Positions 50,430 through 60,020 of a stretch of 64,000 nucleotides of DNA are shown here, piece by piece. The stretch covers positions 1,984,001 to 2,048,000 of the forward strand of contig KV748179.1 in the NCBI GenBank assembly GCA_001692895.1. Reading direction: 5' to 3'. Position 1 is the stretch's first letter. Every line of letters starts with the position of its first letter. The position numbers were made by a program, and so were the translations under genes. A model generated the notes under the pieces. That model saw only the letters and a list, made by a program, of their open reading frames with translations. It had not been told where the DNA came from and searched no databases. The DNA comes from Cenococcum geophilum 1.58. Lineage: Eukaryota; Ascomycota; Dothideomycetes; Gloniales; Gloniaceae.

Positions 50430-51190
50430 AAGCTCTATATAAAGCTCTATATATAGAGGCTCTATATAAGGCTCTACGCAAAACTCTGCGTATAAAGGCT
50501 TTATATTAGGTCCCCGCTATATTCCTAATAGCCTCTATATATACCTTTGCCAAGTATACCCCCTATATAGTTACCTTATTTCTTACTTTTTTTTTCTTAT
50601 ATCTTTCCTACTTAGGGAGGTACCAGAATAGCAGCTAGTAGAGGACTGTTACTAAAACTAGATAACTGTCGCTAGAACTAGACAATCGTTACTAAAACTA
50701 GATAATAACCGTTTAAATAACTAGCTAGCAAACATTATAAACAATTTAATTAATTAATCAATTGAATTAAACTAGAGCTTTAATATTAGCCCATTACTAA
50801 ATCAAATTAAGGCCTCTTAGGGAGGCACCCTAAATAACTACTGTTTAAATATATAGCTAGCAAACGGCTATAGAGAACGATTTAAATAAATTAGAGCCTT
50901 TAATCGGGCCGACCTCTTTTCTAAATTAAATTAGACACTAATATAGGCAGGTAAGTAAGTAGGTAGATAAGTAAATAGGTAGATAGGTAGGCAGATAGAT
51001 AGATAAATAGGTAGGTAGGTAGATAGATAGGTAGGTAGGTAAATAGGTAGGTAGGTAAGTAGGTAAGTATATAAGTAGGTAAATAGGTAAGTAGATAAGT
51101 AGATAGGTAAGTAGGTAAGTAAGTAGGTAGGTAAGTAGGTAGGTAGGCAGGTAGGTAGATAGATAGATAGGTTAGTTAATAGGTAAGTAG
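50430..51190 (-). repeat. Inverted, shorter copy of the triple-satellite block
   Basis: Reading the minus strand, the order is CTAC microsatellite (51,190-50,940), a spacer with AATTAATTAATTAAATTG, about four 21-bp minisatellite units (50,710-50,640), a spacer with GGTATACTTGG, then a few 12-bp AGAGCTTTATAT units (50,510-50,436). This is the same order as 30,888-32,750, so it is a second copy of one composite repeat with far fewer units. Confidence 0.8.
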
Positions 51191-51253
51191 GTAAAAAAAA
51201 CCGTCGCTATATTATATTAAATTATCTAAAATTATATAATTTATTTTACTAGC

Positions 51254-51258
51254 CTTAT
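51254..51258. repeat. Target-site duplication CTTAT, left copy
   Basis: Identical to 53,484-53,488 on the other side of the LTR element. Confidence 0.9.
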
Positions 51259-51645
51259 TGTCTAAATAAGGTTCTGTAATATACGGTTGCTTATAACCAA
51301 TTAGGTTAACCACGTAAGCTAAGCAAGCTTAGGAGATCCACTAAATTCCACCTATAGAAGTAGAGAAAGAAGAAGAAGAAATTGATTAAAACTAAAACCC
51401 CCCCCTACTGTAACCCGAACACTGATTAGTGTTGTATAGATTAGCAAAGGAATAACAAAGAGAGGCACTGTCTAATTCTCTAGACCTCTTATTAAAGGCT
51501 AAGAATTAAGGTATTACTTGCTAAGCCTAAAGGCTATACTTGCGCTTCTAACCTACGTCTATTACGCCTTTAGAACAATTAGTTTGTGGTTATTTCTACG
51601 CTTCTAGTCCAACTATTAAATTAAATTAACTGCGGAACTAAAAAG

Positions 51646-53275
51646 ATGGCTACCTCCGCAATAAATACTGACGCGATAGCTACCTCCGTAATAGATACTG
51701 AAAAATAGAAGACCGGAATTAACGCGACCGTAACTGATATTAAGGAAGTTAAAGCATTCGTTAATTGGCGATTATTGATATATAAGGAGAATGGATGGAA
51801 GGGATTCGACCTATGGAAGAGCTTTGTTAACGATTTTAAGTCGTTTATAAGGGATATACTTAATAACCTTGGCAAGGATTAATTAAAGAAGATCAGGGAT
51901 TACCTCCGTGAAAATAGAGTATATGTACGGAAGGAGGCAAGGAAGTCAATTGCAGATGGCCTTTTAGGAGTTATTCACGAACCAACTCCCTCAAAATGGC
52001 CTACCGACGACCCTACTGACGACCCTACTGACGACCCTACTGACGACCCTACCGACGGCCCTACCGACGACCCTACCCCAGCTCTACCATCACTATCGAC
52101 TGCCCCCGTTCAAATTATTCAGCCAACCCCGACTACAACCCAAGCTATAGACCAGCTCGCCCTATAAGGAAACTTCGGAAGAGAAATTACCAACTTAGCT
52201 AAGCTCTACACGGACGAAGTTAAATACTCTAGTAAATAAGATAACTTTAATTTCAAGTTTAAGATCTTCCAAAACTACTGCCTCCAAGCCGGCGTCCCTA
52301 AGTAAGCGTACACTATTACTATTCCTACTATACTCCGCGGCCTTGCTCTTAAATACTACTTTACCTACCTTAAAGATCTTAACCTTAAGAACGTATGCGT
52401 AGGCCTTAAATTATACTTTAAAGGCGACGAATACAAACGTGATATCTTATTAAAGTAGAATGCAATTACGCTTAAACAAGTTACTGCTCAAAAAGGACTT
52501 AATACAGGCCAAGCATTTCAGGTATTAATTAACGAGATATGGCAGCTACAACGCGGGTTAGCTAAGGACCTTTAAAATGATATAACATTCTACAATAAGC
52601 TACTTACTATGTGCTAAGACGTACTAGCTTACAAACCAGCCTGCTTTCGACCCGCTACTACCCTTGCTAGCCTTATTAGCGACATCAAATCTGTTCGGGT
52701 CACGGTGGGGGGGGGTTTTGGTTTCAATCGATTTCTTCTTCCTTCCGCAGAGGATCGTAAGGATCGCGGTGCCTAAATAGGGGGGGGGCTGAGGTCGGAC
52801 TATCTATCGGGCCGTAGGTGGTCAGGTAACCTACGCTACGCTATGCGGCCCCTACCGTATACGCTCTGCGCGTAACACTATTTATAACCTCTACTTATAT
52901 AGACAAAATCCTTAATTGCAACGTACGGTAAATAAGAACCAGAGATTAAATCATTCTATACCGACCGACGATATTACCCCCCTAACCGTTAATACCGCAA
53001 TAAGGGCAAAAAGTACTTTATATGCAGCAAATCTGGATATTGGTCTACGAACCATACAAAGGACGAAAGGGACCAAAAAATACGTCAATATATCTCCGAT
53101 TTTGAGGGCAGTAACGATAACGACGACGACAATGACCAAGGGGATACCTTTACAGCGAGGTTTGGAGCTTCTAATTTCTACCTCAACATTAAACCCTATC
53201 CTAGTTATCACGGCGACCCTAAGGCGGAGACGTTTTGGACCAAATTTGTAAAGGGAAAGGGATAGAGACTACGGA
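51646..53275 (+). pseudogene. Gag-like protein of the short LTR element, broken
   Basis: From ATG at 51,646 the frame has a few TAG/TAA. It contains an Asp-Asp-Pro-Thr repeat (52,001-52,077), then NLAKLYTDEVKYS, FKIFQNYCLQAGVP, LRGLALKYYF and YFKGDEYKRDILLK, ending ACFRPATTLASLISDIKS at the inserted LTR (52,692). This is the capsid-like region of fungal retroelement Gag proteins. After the insertion, FYTDRRYYPP and a knuckle-like CSKSGYWSTNHTKDER follow (53,020-53,090), with one Cys replaced by Tyr. The two short overlapping open frames at 52,916-53,251 are in wrong frames. Confidence 0.75.
52692..52877 (-). repeat. Reversed solo LTR inside the gag-only element
   Basis: On the minus strand it begins TGTTACGCGCAGAGCG and ends GACCCGAACA. 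The last 50 bp match the end of the element's own LTRs, but the rest differs, so it is from a related family. No matching 5-bp duplication was found at its edges. Confidence 0.65.
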
Positions 53276-53588
53276 CTTATTTACCAGTACCCCTTTCTCT
53301 TATTTCCTAGTTGTTGCCAGTGTCTGAATAAGGTTCTATAATATACGGTTGCTTATAACCAATTGGGTTAACTACGTAAGCTAAGCGAGCTCAGGAGATC
53401 CACCAAATTCCACCTGTAGAAGTAGAGAAAGAAGAAGAAGAAATTGATTGAAACCAAAACCCCCCCCCACCGTGACCCGAACACTTATAAATAGCTTTAA
53501 AATAGCCTTTATTTATTTAAAATATACTACTAACCGCGTAGATTAAGTAAATACTATTAAGTGCGCGGAAAGAGTAACGCTTATTTAT

Positions 53589-53958
53589 TGTTACGGGACA
53601 CCCCTATAACACCTTATACACGTCTACCTGTTTCTACTAACTCAGCAACTAGAGACTAACCACGAGACGGCAATCTAACGGCAATTTGCGGCAATCTAAC
53701 GACAGTCTGCCATATTCTGCCATATTCCGCTAAGTTCCATTAAACCCTGCCAAGTTCTGCCAGGACCACTTCCTAAATCCTATTCTGCCCCGTGTACGTG
53801 TTGACCAAGCAACCAAGCTAACGATATATACCCTTTCTTCCCGTTTTCCTACCTTCTTTCCTTACGCAACGTCTTAACCTTATCACACAGTTTATGTATA
53901 TAGCTTAATAATATCTACCTCGTTATATATTATCGTCGCTTGTACTCACTCCGTGACA
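53589..53958. repeat. Solo LTR with TTTAT target duplication
   Basis: 370 bp beginning TGTTACGGG and ending CCGTGACA, flanked by TTTAT (53,584-53,588 and 53,959-53,963). It contains CGGCAATTTGCGG and two CTGCCATATT motifs. It is likely left by recombination between the LTRs of a full element. Orientation cannot be told. Confidence 0.8.
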
Positions 53959-53963
53959 TTTAT

Positions 53964-54427
53964 TGCTTAAAGTAAGCAAAATATATAGAATGCGCGAGGA
54001 GGGCATTATATATTAATTGCGTATTAAGTGCAAAAAAAGCTTAATAGAATAAAGGTACTACTTACCCGGGTAGCTATAAATGCGCAATTAGCTGCACTGC
54101 GTTGTTGGTTTCTATTAAATGCGGCAGTATGCCGCTCCTTAGTCGATACCATATGCTACACGTTATAGTGCGCGGATTGCGCATTTGGCCGCAATATGCT
54201 GCCAAATGCTGCAAAAATGCTGGTAAATTTTTTCCTGACGAAGGCTTCGTTACAAGTAATAGGTATTTAGGGCCTATAATAAATATAAACTACATAGTTA
54301 AGTCATAGTCTGGTTAAAGGGCCGTAAAGCATTGTAAAGCATTTATACCTTTATACTGGCTATATTAGCCAAAGCCCGTTAAGTGCCTAGGTGGGCCTGC
54401 CTCCTATATAACGTGATATGGGAGTGC
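53964..54427. other. Boundary spacer between the transposon island and gene space
   Basis: Moderately AT-rich with no supported gene. The 68-codon plus frame at 54,102-54,308 has no recognisable features. The segment at 54,219-54,240 (AAATTTTTTCCTGACG) resembles the TIR end of the 37,983 MITE, but no partner was found. Confidence 0.4.
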
Positions 54428-55157
54428 TTAAGCATCTTTGACCTTTGCCAGATCTTCTTCCGTCAAGACAGAAACCAGGAGCTCCAGAAGGTCCACCCAA
54501 CTATCCCTCTTTCCAATGTGGACCAATTGCCGAACCGCGTCAAAGAGTCTCTCTGGGTGAGTAGACTCATATCTAACAAAATCAATATTTTCTTTATGCT
54601 GTGCCAGCCAATACAGCAAATATCCTATGTCTTCTAGATCCCTCTGGGCTTTTATGATACTACGCGGTCTAGTACTTTCGGATAACATTGCCCATCGTTT
54701 GATCTTGGTCAAAATAAGGATGCTGGGTTGCAGTACGGGGAGGTCTTCTGCAAAGTCACATTAGTTTTCACTATGTAATAGGGGCCGATGACAGCTGCAT
54801 ACGGTTTTCAGGTGAGAACGCAGTGATATGAGGTGGAAGACCGAGTGTCCCAGCAGCCAAAGTTTCGACATTAACTCGGACTTGCTGATTAGCTTCGCTA
54901 GTGAAATATAGTTTAAGTCCCTCTACCGAAAAGCGAGCGTCTTGCTTTTGAAGTAATGGACGAATTCGATCGAAAATCTCCCGTGTGTCGCCGACATCGA
55001 TCATCACGTCGATGTCTTCTGTGGGCCGAGTAGCACCCAGAAGCCTGATCCCGAAGCCGCCAATAAAGGCATGGAGGATTCCTTGCTGCGTAAGGAGTTT
55101 GGACAGTGCATGAGCGGCCTCTAGTTGCGCAGCCTTGACTTGTTCTTGCGCTGACAT
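54428..55157 (-). CDS. Nucleotidyltransferase-fold protein, two exons
   Basis: Exons are 55,157-54,803 and 54,747-54,428 (minus strand), 224 residues. The 55-bp intron starts GTATGC, has CTAAT as branch site and ends TTTGCAG. Joining restores DLPVLQPSILILTKIKRW without a break. Residues 33-50 read GGFGIRLLG-x4-TEDIDV, the Gly-Gly helix turn and Asp-x-Asp metal pair of nucleotidyltransferase-superfamily proteins. The second half (LEDIGYLLYWLAQH) is the helical part usual in fungal members. Substrate is unknown; many relatives act on small molecules, tRNA or proteins. I chose the Met at 55,157 because the 27 residues before it (from 55,238) are not family-like. It is the first intact gene beside the RIP island. 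Confidence 0.8.
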
Positions 55158-55440
55158 AGTTGCATAAGTTTTGCAAGAAAGAACTAGTGAGGACAGAAAT
55201 TTTGTTGAAATTAGGAGATCACAGCCTTCTGTGGTCATGTGGAATGTATGGTAACTGTTATGAGCATGGCTTCAGGCTGCAGGTACATGTAACAGCCCAC
55301 GGCCGCCTAGAACGGCACAAGGACATAGTTGGAGCTTAAGGAACGTGGAAATACGGTAGGTATTAAATGACACATTTGCCCACCGCGGCTCTAGTTCCAA
55401 GAAATTTAAAACTCGGGCCGCATTTGAAGCCAGGCCCGTT

Positions 55441-56258
55441 TCAGACTATTCTACCCACATTTGAATCTTTTGGCTTTATTTCTTGCAGCACGCAATAAGG
55501 TAGATCTTCATACTTTGCTTGTCCCGCAACTATCGCCACCAACACATCCCCAATCCAGCACTCATCATCTCTCCAGCTCCACCGCTTGATTTCATTAACT
55601 GCCCTTTCCCTCTCCAACTGCTCTGCTTTTGTTTCAGGTTCGTCATTGGTTTTAAATTCCATATAGTCGCCCTCATAGCTCATGTCAAAAAGACCGTAAA
55701 TGAGAACCTTTGCCAGATCTAAAATGAGTATACGGCGTAGATTGCTGCCTCGATGTTCGCGAGCCGCCATGCGCACAAAAGTAGCACATGCAGTTGCACG
55801 AGACAGTGTCAGGACATTATATGGTGATTGTGGCGTGCTGTGAGTCTTTGGGATCGGATAAAGTTCATTTAGGTTAAGACCAGTCCAAGACAAAGGAAGG
55901 AGGATAAGTCGGCATGAGAGGTAGTTGTGCGGGTTGTAATCGTTAAGTAGGAAATAAAATCCTATTTTTGCAAAGTCGGATGCGTATGATGGCAGGTACT
56001 GGTCCCTACTGGTAGGTTGTAGTTTGTTATCAGTAGCTATCTGACATGCTTTTGAGAGTTGCTTGTCCGGAACCAAATAAACTAAATCCTAGCCGTTGAT
56101 GGTGTCAGATACAATACAGTAAGATGGGTAGAGATGCTTACAGATGTGACAGCGGGATAACTAAGACGCTGAAGGAGGTGGTTTTCCCATTCCACTAGCT
56201 GAATCTGGTGAGCTGCAAAACTTGATAAAACTTTATCCACGCTCGCGGCCGAATCCAT
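55441..56258 (-). CDS. Hypothetical protein of 254 residues, two exons
   Basis: Exon 1 is 56,258-56,142 (39 codons from MDSAASVDKVL) and exon 2 is 56,088-55,441. The 53-bp intron starts GTAAGC, has a CTGAC branch site and ends GGCTAG, and both exons keep phase. The protein has a middle segment FYFLLNDYNPHNYLSCRLILLP, a Cys/Ala helix (LSRATACATFVRMAAREHR) and an acidic/Lys-rich C-terminal half (EPETKAEQLERERAVNEIKRW). No signal peptide or clear transmembrane helix was seen, and no family recognised. It lies 283 bp upstream of the nucleotidyltransferase gene on the same strand. Confidence 0.65.
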
Positions 56259-57224
56259 AAGGGAGCGATATTTGGTGCAATTTACAACCTCAGCAAGCTC
56301 AGACGCGATTCCGTTGGTGCGGAGTCAATCGGCCCGCGAAGGCCGCCGGTTTTAAAAACGGTCCAATTTTTTAAGCGAGTATTTTGCGCATTTTAGGCCC
56401 GCGATAATAAATAAATAGCAATTGCGCCTTGAATGTAACTGTAAGCTTTGCAGTGTGTGGGTATTGAACGAGCGACTTGATTGTAAATGTACCTCTAAAG
56501 CCTCTATATATACACGAAGAAGGTGGAGGTAATAAGACATAAAAGGGTAATAGGTAACTGAAATGGGAACAGTGATCTGCAAGCAATATTGATCTGCAAG
56601 CAATATATAGGGTGGCGTTAACGCTGTCCCGGAGCCTTCCAAGCGGTGATCTTGTGTCTCAGCAGTGTCGGTAGTCGGTTACAGTAACTATTGTAAAATT
56701 CTAAACTAATAAACTAATCTGCTTCTTCTCTATCGCATAATACTTTAATTAAGAGTTTTGGGTGTTAGGTTGAAATTGCATACGAATTCCAAAAGGTAGA
56801 GATTTTGGCGTTCCTTGCGTTTTAGCAGATGGATGATTTTCAAAACCGTCGGCCTTCGTAACCACATTCGTGGTGCAGACGAAATATAGGGTTGCATCTG
56901 CATTCAGAATATTCCTGACCGAAAGCGTCAGTATAAATTGCTAATCCACAGCTTGATTTAAGGTGTTGGAAAGACATAACTATATGCCTGGCAAGACTTA
57001 CAACCCTCGTTGGTGAGGTTGGCTTTATATAGAGACAGGTAGGTAATAAACGTTCGGCTTGCTCTCGTGTGTCGGCGGACCACCGGAATCACGACAATAT
57101 CTGCAGTTTTCCTTATACTCGCGGTTGAATTGCTTAACCACGACAACTTAAAATACTACTATAAATTGATCGATTAGAGAGACGACCCGATATTTTATAG
57201 ATATCGGGCTGAAACCAGCCTATA
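56259..57224. other. Intergenic region, no supported gene
   Basis: About 1 kb. Overlapping minus-strand open frames at 56,352-56,642 and a 62-codon frame at 56,958-57,146 have no recognisable features. ATCTGCAAGCAATAT is repeated in tandem at 56,575-56,605. Confidence 0.4.
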
Positions 57225-57529
57225 TCCCATGCGCCGTCAAGGTGCTCCTTTTATTGTGGCCCGTGCGCGAAAACCAAAACATCAACACGCGTCTCTATAT
57301 AGCTTCTTATCGTGATTAAACCACCACAATGGGCTGCAAACGTTCTTCCAATGATGTAGACCTTGTTTAACCTAGAGTCGAATTATATATTAAATTTAAG
57401 CTTTATTACTATAATATTGGGTTATAATTAATCGATCAAATCTACAACTTTATTTTGCCAAGACTTAATTAAATCTAGAGCCTCTGGTTGGCTCAGGAAA
57501 AGGAGCACCTTTCGTGACGGCGCATGGGA
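57225..57529. mobile_element. 305-bp MITE with TA target duplication
   Basis: The left end is TCCCATGCGCCGTCA followed by AGGTGCTCC; the right end is the inverse with CGAA inserted between the two blocks. TA flanks both sides (57,223-57,224 and 57,530-57,531). No coding capacity. Confidence 0.75.
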
Positions 57530-57598
57530 TAATGGCCTAAAGTTAAGATTAATTTCGATTTAGTCAAAAATTGCGTTATTAAAGATTGTAATATTGCA

Positions 57599-57906
57599 TA
57601 TAACGTCGCAATAAGTGTACGCATAAGAGCCAAAAATTAATCATTTATAGACCTAGCTCATGCGATTATTTTAAGCCTATATATAGCCCTAGACCTTATA
57701 TAGGTAGCTTTAATAATTTTGTTAAAGATTATATATATCCCCATACAAATTTAGACGACGCGAGACTTAGCTATAACGTCGTAACGGGTGCATATGTAAG
57801 GCCCAAAAGTTGATCGATTATAGAGCTGGTCCTTGCGATTATTTTAAGCCTATATGCAGCCCTAGGCCTTTCGTGGGTGGCTTTAACAATTTCGCTAAAG
57901 AAGTAC
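57599..57906. repeat. Tandem duplication of about 133 bp, one copy RIP-like
   Basis: 57,599-57,732 and 57,771-57,906 align along their length, sharing GCGATTATTTTAAGCCTATA. The left copy has T/A at many positions where the right copy has C/G (GTCCTTG to CTCATG, TGCAGCC to TATAGCC). The right copy overlaps the end of the 149-codon frame. Confidence 0.75.
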
Positions 57907-58220
57907 TCTAGCAACTTGGAGCGGAGAAAATCCTGCGATTGATAAGGAGTGGTCTCCAAAGCTCTTATCCTATCCAATACAAGCACAACCCCCGCCAAGG
58001 TGAAACAAGCGAACCAGCTAATCACGAGGCTGCAGGGCTGCAGACTTCGCCCGAAGCTATATAGCCTACCGGGAAATCTCGCGAGCGACGATCCAAGCCA
58101 TCCACTGGTTGAAGCTTGGACGAGGGATCGCATTCTTCGGTCTTCAGCCGCACCTGTTTTCCCCAATTGCCCCTCTCTTCGTGTTTTTATATCCACTTGT
58201 AAAACAACCGCATCCCTCAA
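57771..58220 (-). CDS. Uncertain hypothetical protein, 149 residues
   Basis: An open frame with near-normal composition and a hydrophobic stretch (LVISWFACFTLAGVVLVL) flanked by Arg-rich parts; the end reads KATHERPRAAYRLKIIARTSSIIDQ. It starts only 69 bp from the divergent PLAC8 gene, which leaves little room for a promoter, and a 96-codon frame overlaps it on the other strand. The C-terminal 45 codons are duplicated to the left in a RIP-altered form. It could be a real membrane-associated protein, the remnant of a larger gene, or chance. Confidence 0.3.
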   Translation of the reverse strand: MRDAVVLQVDIKTRREGQLGKTGAAEDRRMRSLVQASTSGWLGSSLARFPGRLYSFGRSLQPCSLVISWFACFTLAGVVLVLDRIRALETTPYQSQDFLRSKLLEYFFSEIVKATHERPRAAYRLKIIARTSSIIDQLLGLTYAPVTTL

Positions 58221-58289
58221 GCTCTTGAGATTTCGCTGAGCCTCTAAAATAACAATCTTTTCTATTTAATACTCTGGGTAATTTGCATA

Positions 58290-59195
58290 ATGGCAGATGC
58301 GCCTGAAGTCGTTCCCCCCCCAACCGAGATCGAAGAGTCTATGAGCCCACCTTATACGCAAAATAACAGCTCTACACCTTCGACGGACAAAAAGCTTCCC
58401 GTTTCAGATAAGAAAGGGTATTCGTCTGAAGCAGAATCACCTAAACCAGATAGGACGACGCCAAAATTCCCCGTTGAAGAGCAAGACAGGACGACGCCGA
58501 AATTACCCCTAGAAGAGGGTTCACGAAGCTACGGGGACTCGATATCGCAATTTAATCCTCCCCAAGACTATAATACCTGTAGGAGCATCAAGCCTGGCCC
58601 ACCGGAGGAGTACCAACGCGCGCAGACTCAAAGCGCGAATCATGACGGAGAGGATTGGCAGATCGGTTTCTGGGATTGTTGTAGTACAGGAAGTCTATGT
58701 GGGTGTTAGTAAGAACAGGTTGTTGGATGTTTGCTAATATGTTGATTTCGTAGGCTTGGAAGCAGCGGCATGTCCATGCATCCTCGCAGGCCGCCGTCAT
58801 CTTCGCATAAAGAATACTAAACCCACCGAGCTCACAAGCACAAATGGCTACGTTAGTCCCTCATCGCCCTCTCTGAACCCTCCATCATACCGCTCCCTAA
58901 CTAACAGGTTCTGCGCAAACCACAGTGCTTCGGTTGCTTCGTCTTCACCATTCCATTAATACCCTGCTACTGGGCCTTTACTATGTCTACACGCCGCGAA
59001 ATCCGCTATAGGTACGGCATCCGTGGCTCGAATCGCGGGGACTGCATGCGCTCGGCGTGCTGTCCGTATTGCGCGCTTGTGCAAGAAGAAAGAGAAATTT
59101 TATTGCGAGAGGATCAGAAAAGTAATGCGGTTGCAGGAGGTGATGGTGGATACGGACAGAGAAAGGATGCGATGGTATACCAGCCAGGCCAATGA
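58290..59195 (+). CDS. PLAC8-family cysteine-rich protein, three exons
   Basis: Exons are 58,290-58,704, 58,754-58,851 and 58,908-59,195, giving 266 residues. Introns of 49 and 56 bp both start GTTAGT and end GTAG and ACAG. Residues 1-120 are Pro/Ser/Glu-rich and probably disordered, with a 13-residue repeat (PDRTTPKFPVEEQ, QDRTTPKLPLEEG). The PLAC8 domain follows: DWQIGFWDCC at 122-131, CGC and CPCILAGR at 137-152, a hydrophobic CFVFTIPLIPCYW segment near 181-193, and RREIRYRYGI, DCMRSACCPYCALVQEEREI. PLAC8 proteins are small membrane-associated proteins; fungal and plant members are linked to metal transport or cell size. The gene converges on the spindle-pole-body gene. Confidence 0.85.
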
Positions 59196-59298
59196 ACTCT
59201 GGAATGCCATCGCGTTTTATAGCCCATTGTGGTGGCATCCGCACCGGCGGTCACGGAAAATTAGGGAAGGCACTGTGGTGAAATTCGTCTTAAGGTTA

Positions 59299-59535
59299 AC
59301 GTAGTCCACAGGCTAGTGACCCACACGGGCCAGTGACTCACCCCACCAAGAACGCGTCTCTATAGCTTCGAAAACGGCTTTGCTTGTAGGCTTGAATAGC
59401 TAGTTCAAGCCTACCTTCTTTGCGTAAGGCTGCTTGTTGTTGTGGTGTAGTTATAGCAGTAGTAAAAAAGATCGCGACGCGTTCTTGGTGGGGTGAGTCA
59501 CTGGCCCGTGTGGGTCACTAGCCCGTGGACTACGT
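59299..59535. mobile_element. 237-bp MITE with near-perfect TIRs of about 60 bp
   Basis: The ends ACGTAGTCCACRGGCTAGTG and on through CCACACGGGCC to CCAAGAACGCGTC are inverted copies with about one mismatch in 60 bp. TA flanks both sides (59,297-59,298 and 59,536-59,537), as for Tc1/mariner (Fot1/pogo-like) elements. It is not RIP-altered and lies between two convergent genes. A small internal palindrome (GTAGGCTTGAATAGCTAGTTCAAGCCTAC) is at about 59,383-59,411. Confidence 0.9.
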
Positions 59536-59537
59536 TA

Positions 59538-60020
59538 TCGATAAGGCTCGCTAATATGCTAGTCACCGTTTGTGCGTGTGCATGGATCACTTGGTAGAAT
59601 GACACTACCGTTGAAAGGAACAGCGCGAATTTTGGAGGGAAACCTTAGATATCAGGCCTTGATATCACAGTTAAGCTGGTTAGAGGAATCAATAGCTGCC
59701 GCTTGCAGTAGAATCGCGGTGATGTTCTAGACTACTTTTTTTCCTTTTGTTCTCAACACTTTCATGTGCTTCTGGGGAGCAGAAGCGTGTTCTGATGACT
59801 TATCGGGATGAATAAGGCAAGAAATATCATGCAATATCATTCTATATCATTCTCGTGGAACCCGAGCCTTTCCCGGTCTTAGCCCTAACTCCAGAATAAT
59901 GCAATGCGATGCAGTATCCAAACGCCATAGGCGGCCCAATGCGGTAGAACACAATCCAACTCGTTCTCTCATGCTGCAAAATGAAGCACCAGGCTAACAA
60001 TAACAGCCTAACAAATTGAA
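59538..60020. other. Intergenic region between convergent genes
   Basis: No gene seen. It probably holds the 3' untranslated region of the coiled-coil gene. TATCATGCAATATCATTCTA-type short repeats occur at 59,825-59,850. Confidence 0.5.

Larger units (their letters stand above)
51259..53483 (+). mobile_element. Short gag-only LTR retrotransposon (non-autonomous)
   Basis: Two similar LTRs of 163 bp (51,259-51,421; TGTCTAAATAAGG...ACCCGAACA) and 53,321-53,483 enclose 1.9 kb. A perfect CTTAT duplication flanks it. Only Gag-like coding sequence is present and no pol motif was seen, so it would depend on another element for movement. RIP is much lighter than to the left. A reversed LTR of a related family lies inside. 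Confidence 0.87.

Noticed and set aside
54219..54240. TIR-like AAATTTTTTCCTGACG near the island edge
   Set aside because: No inverted partner was found within several hundred bases.
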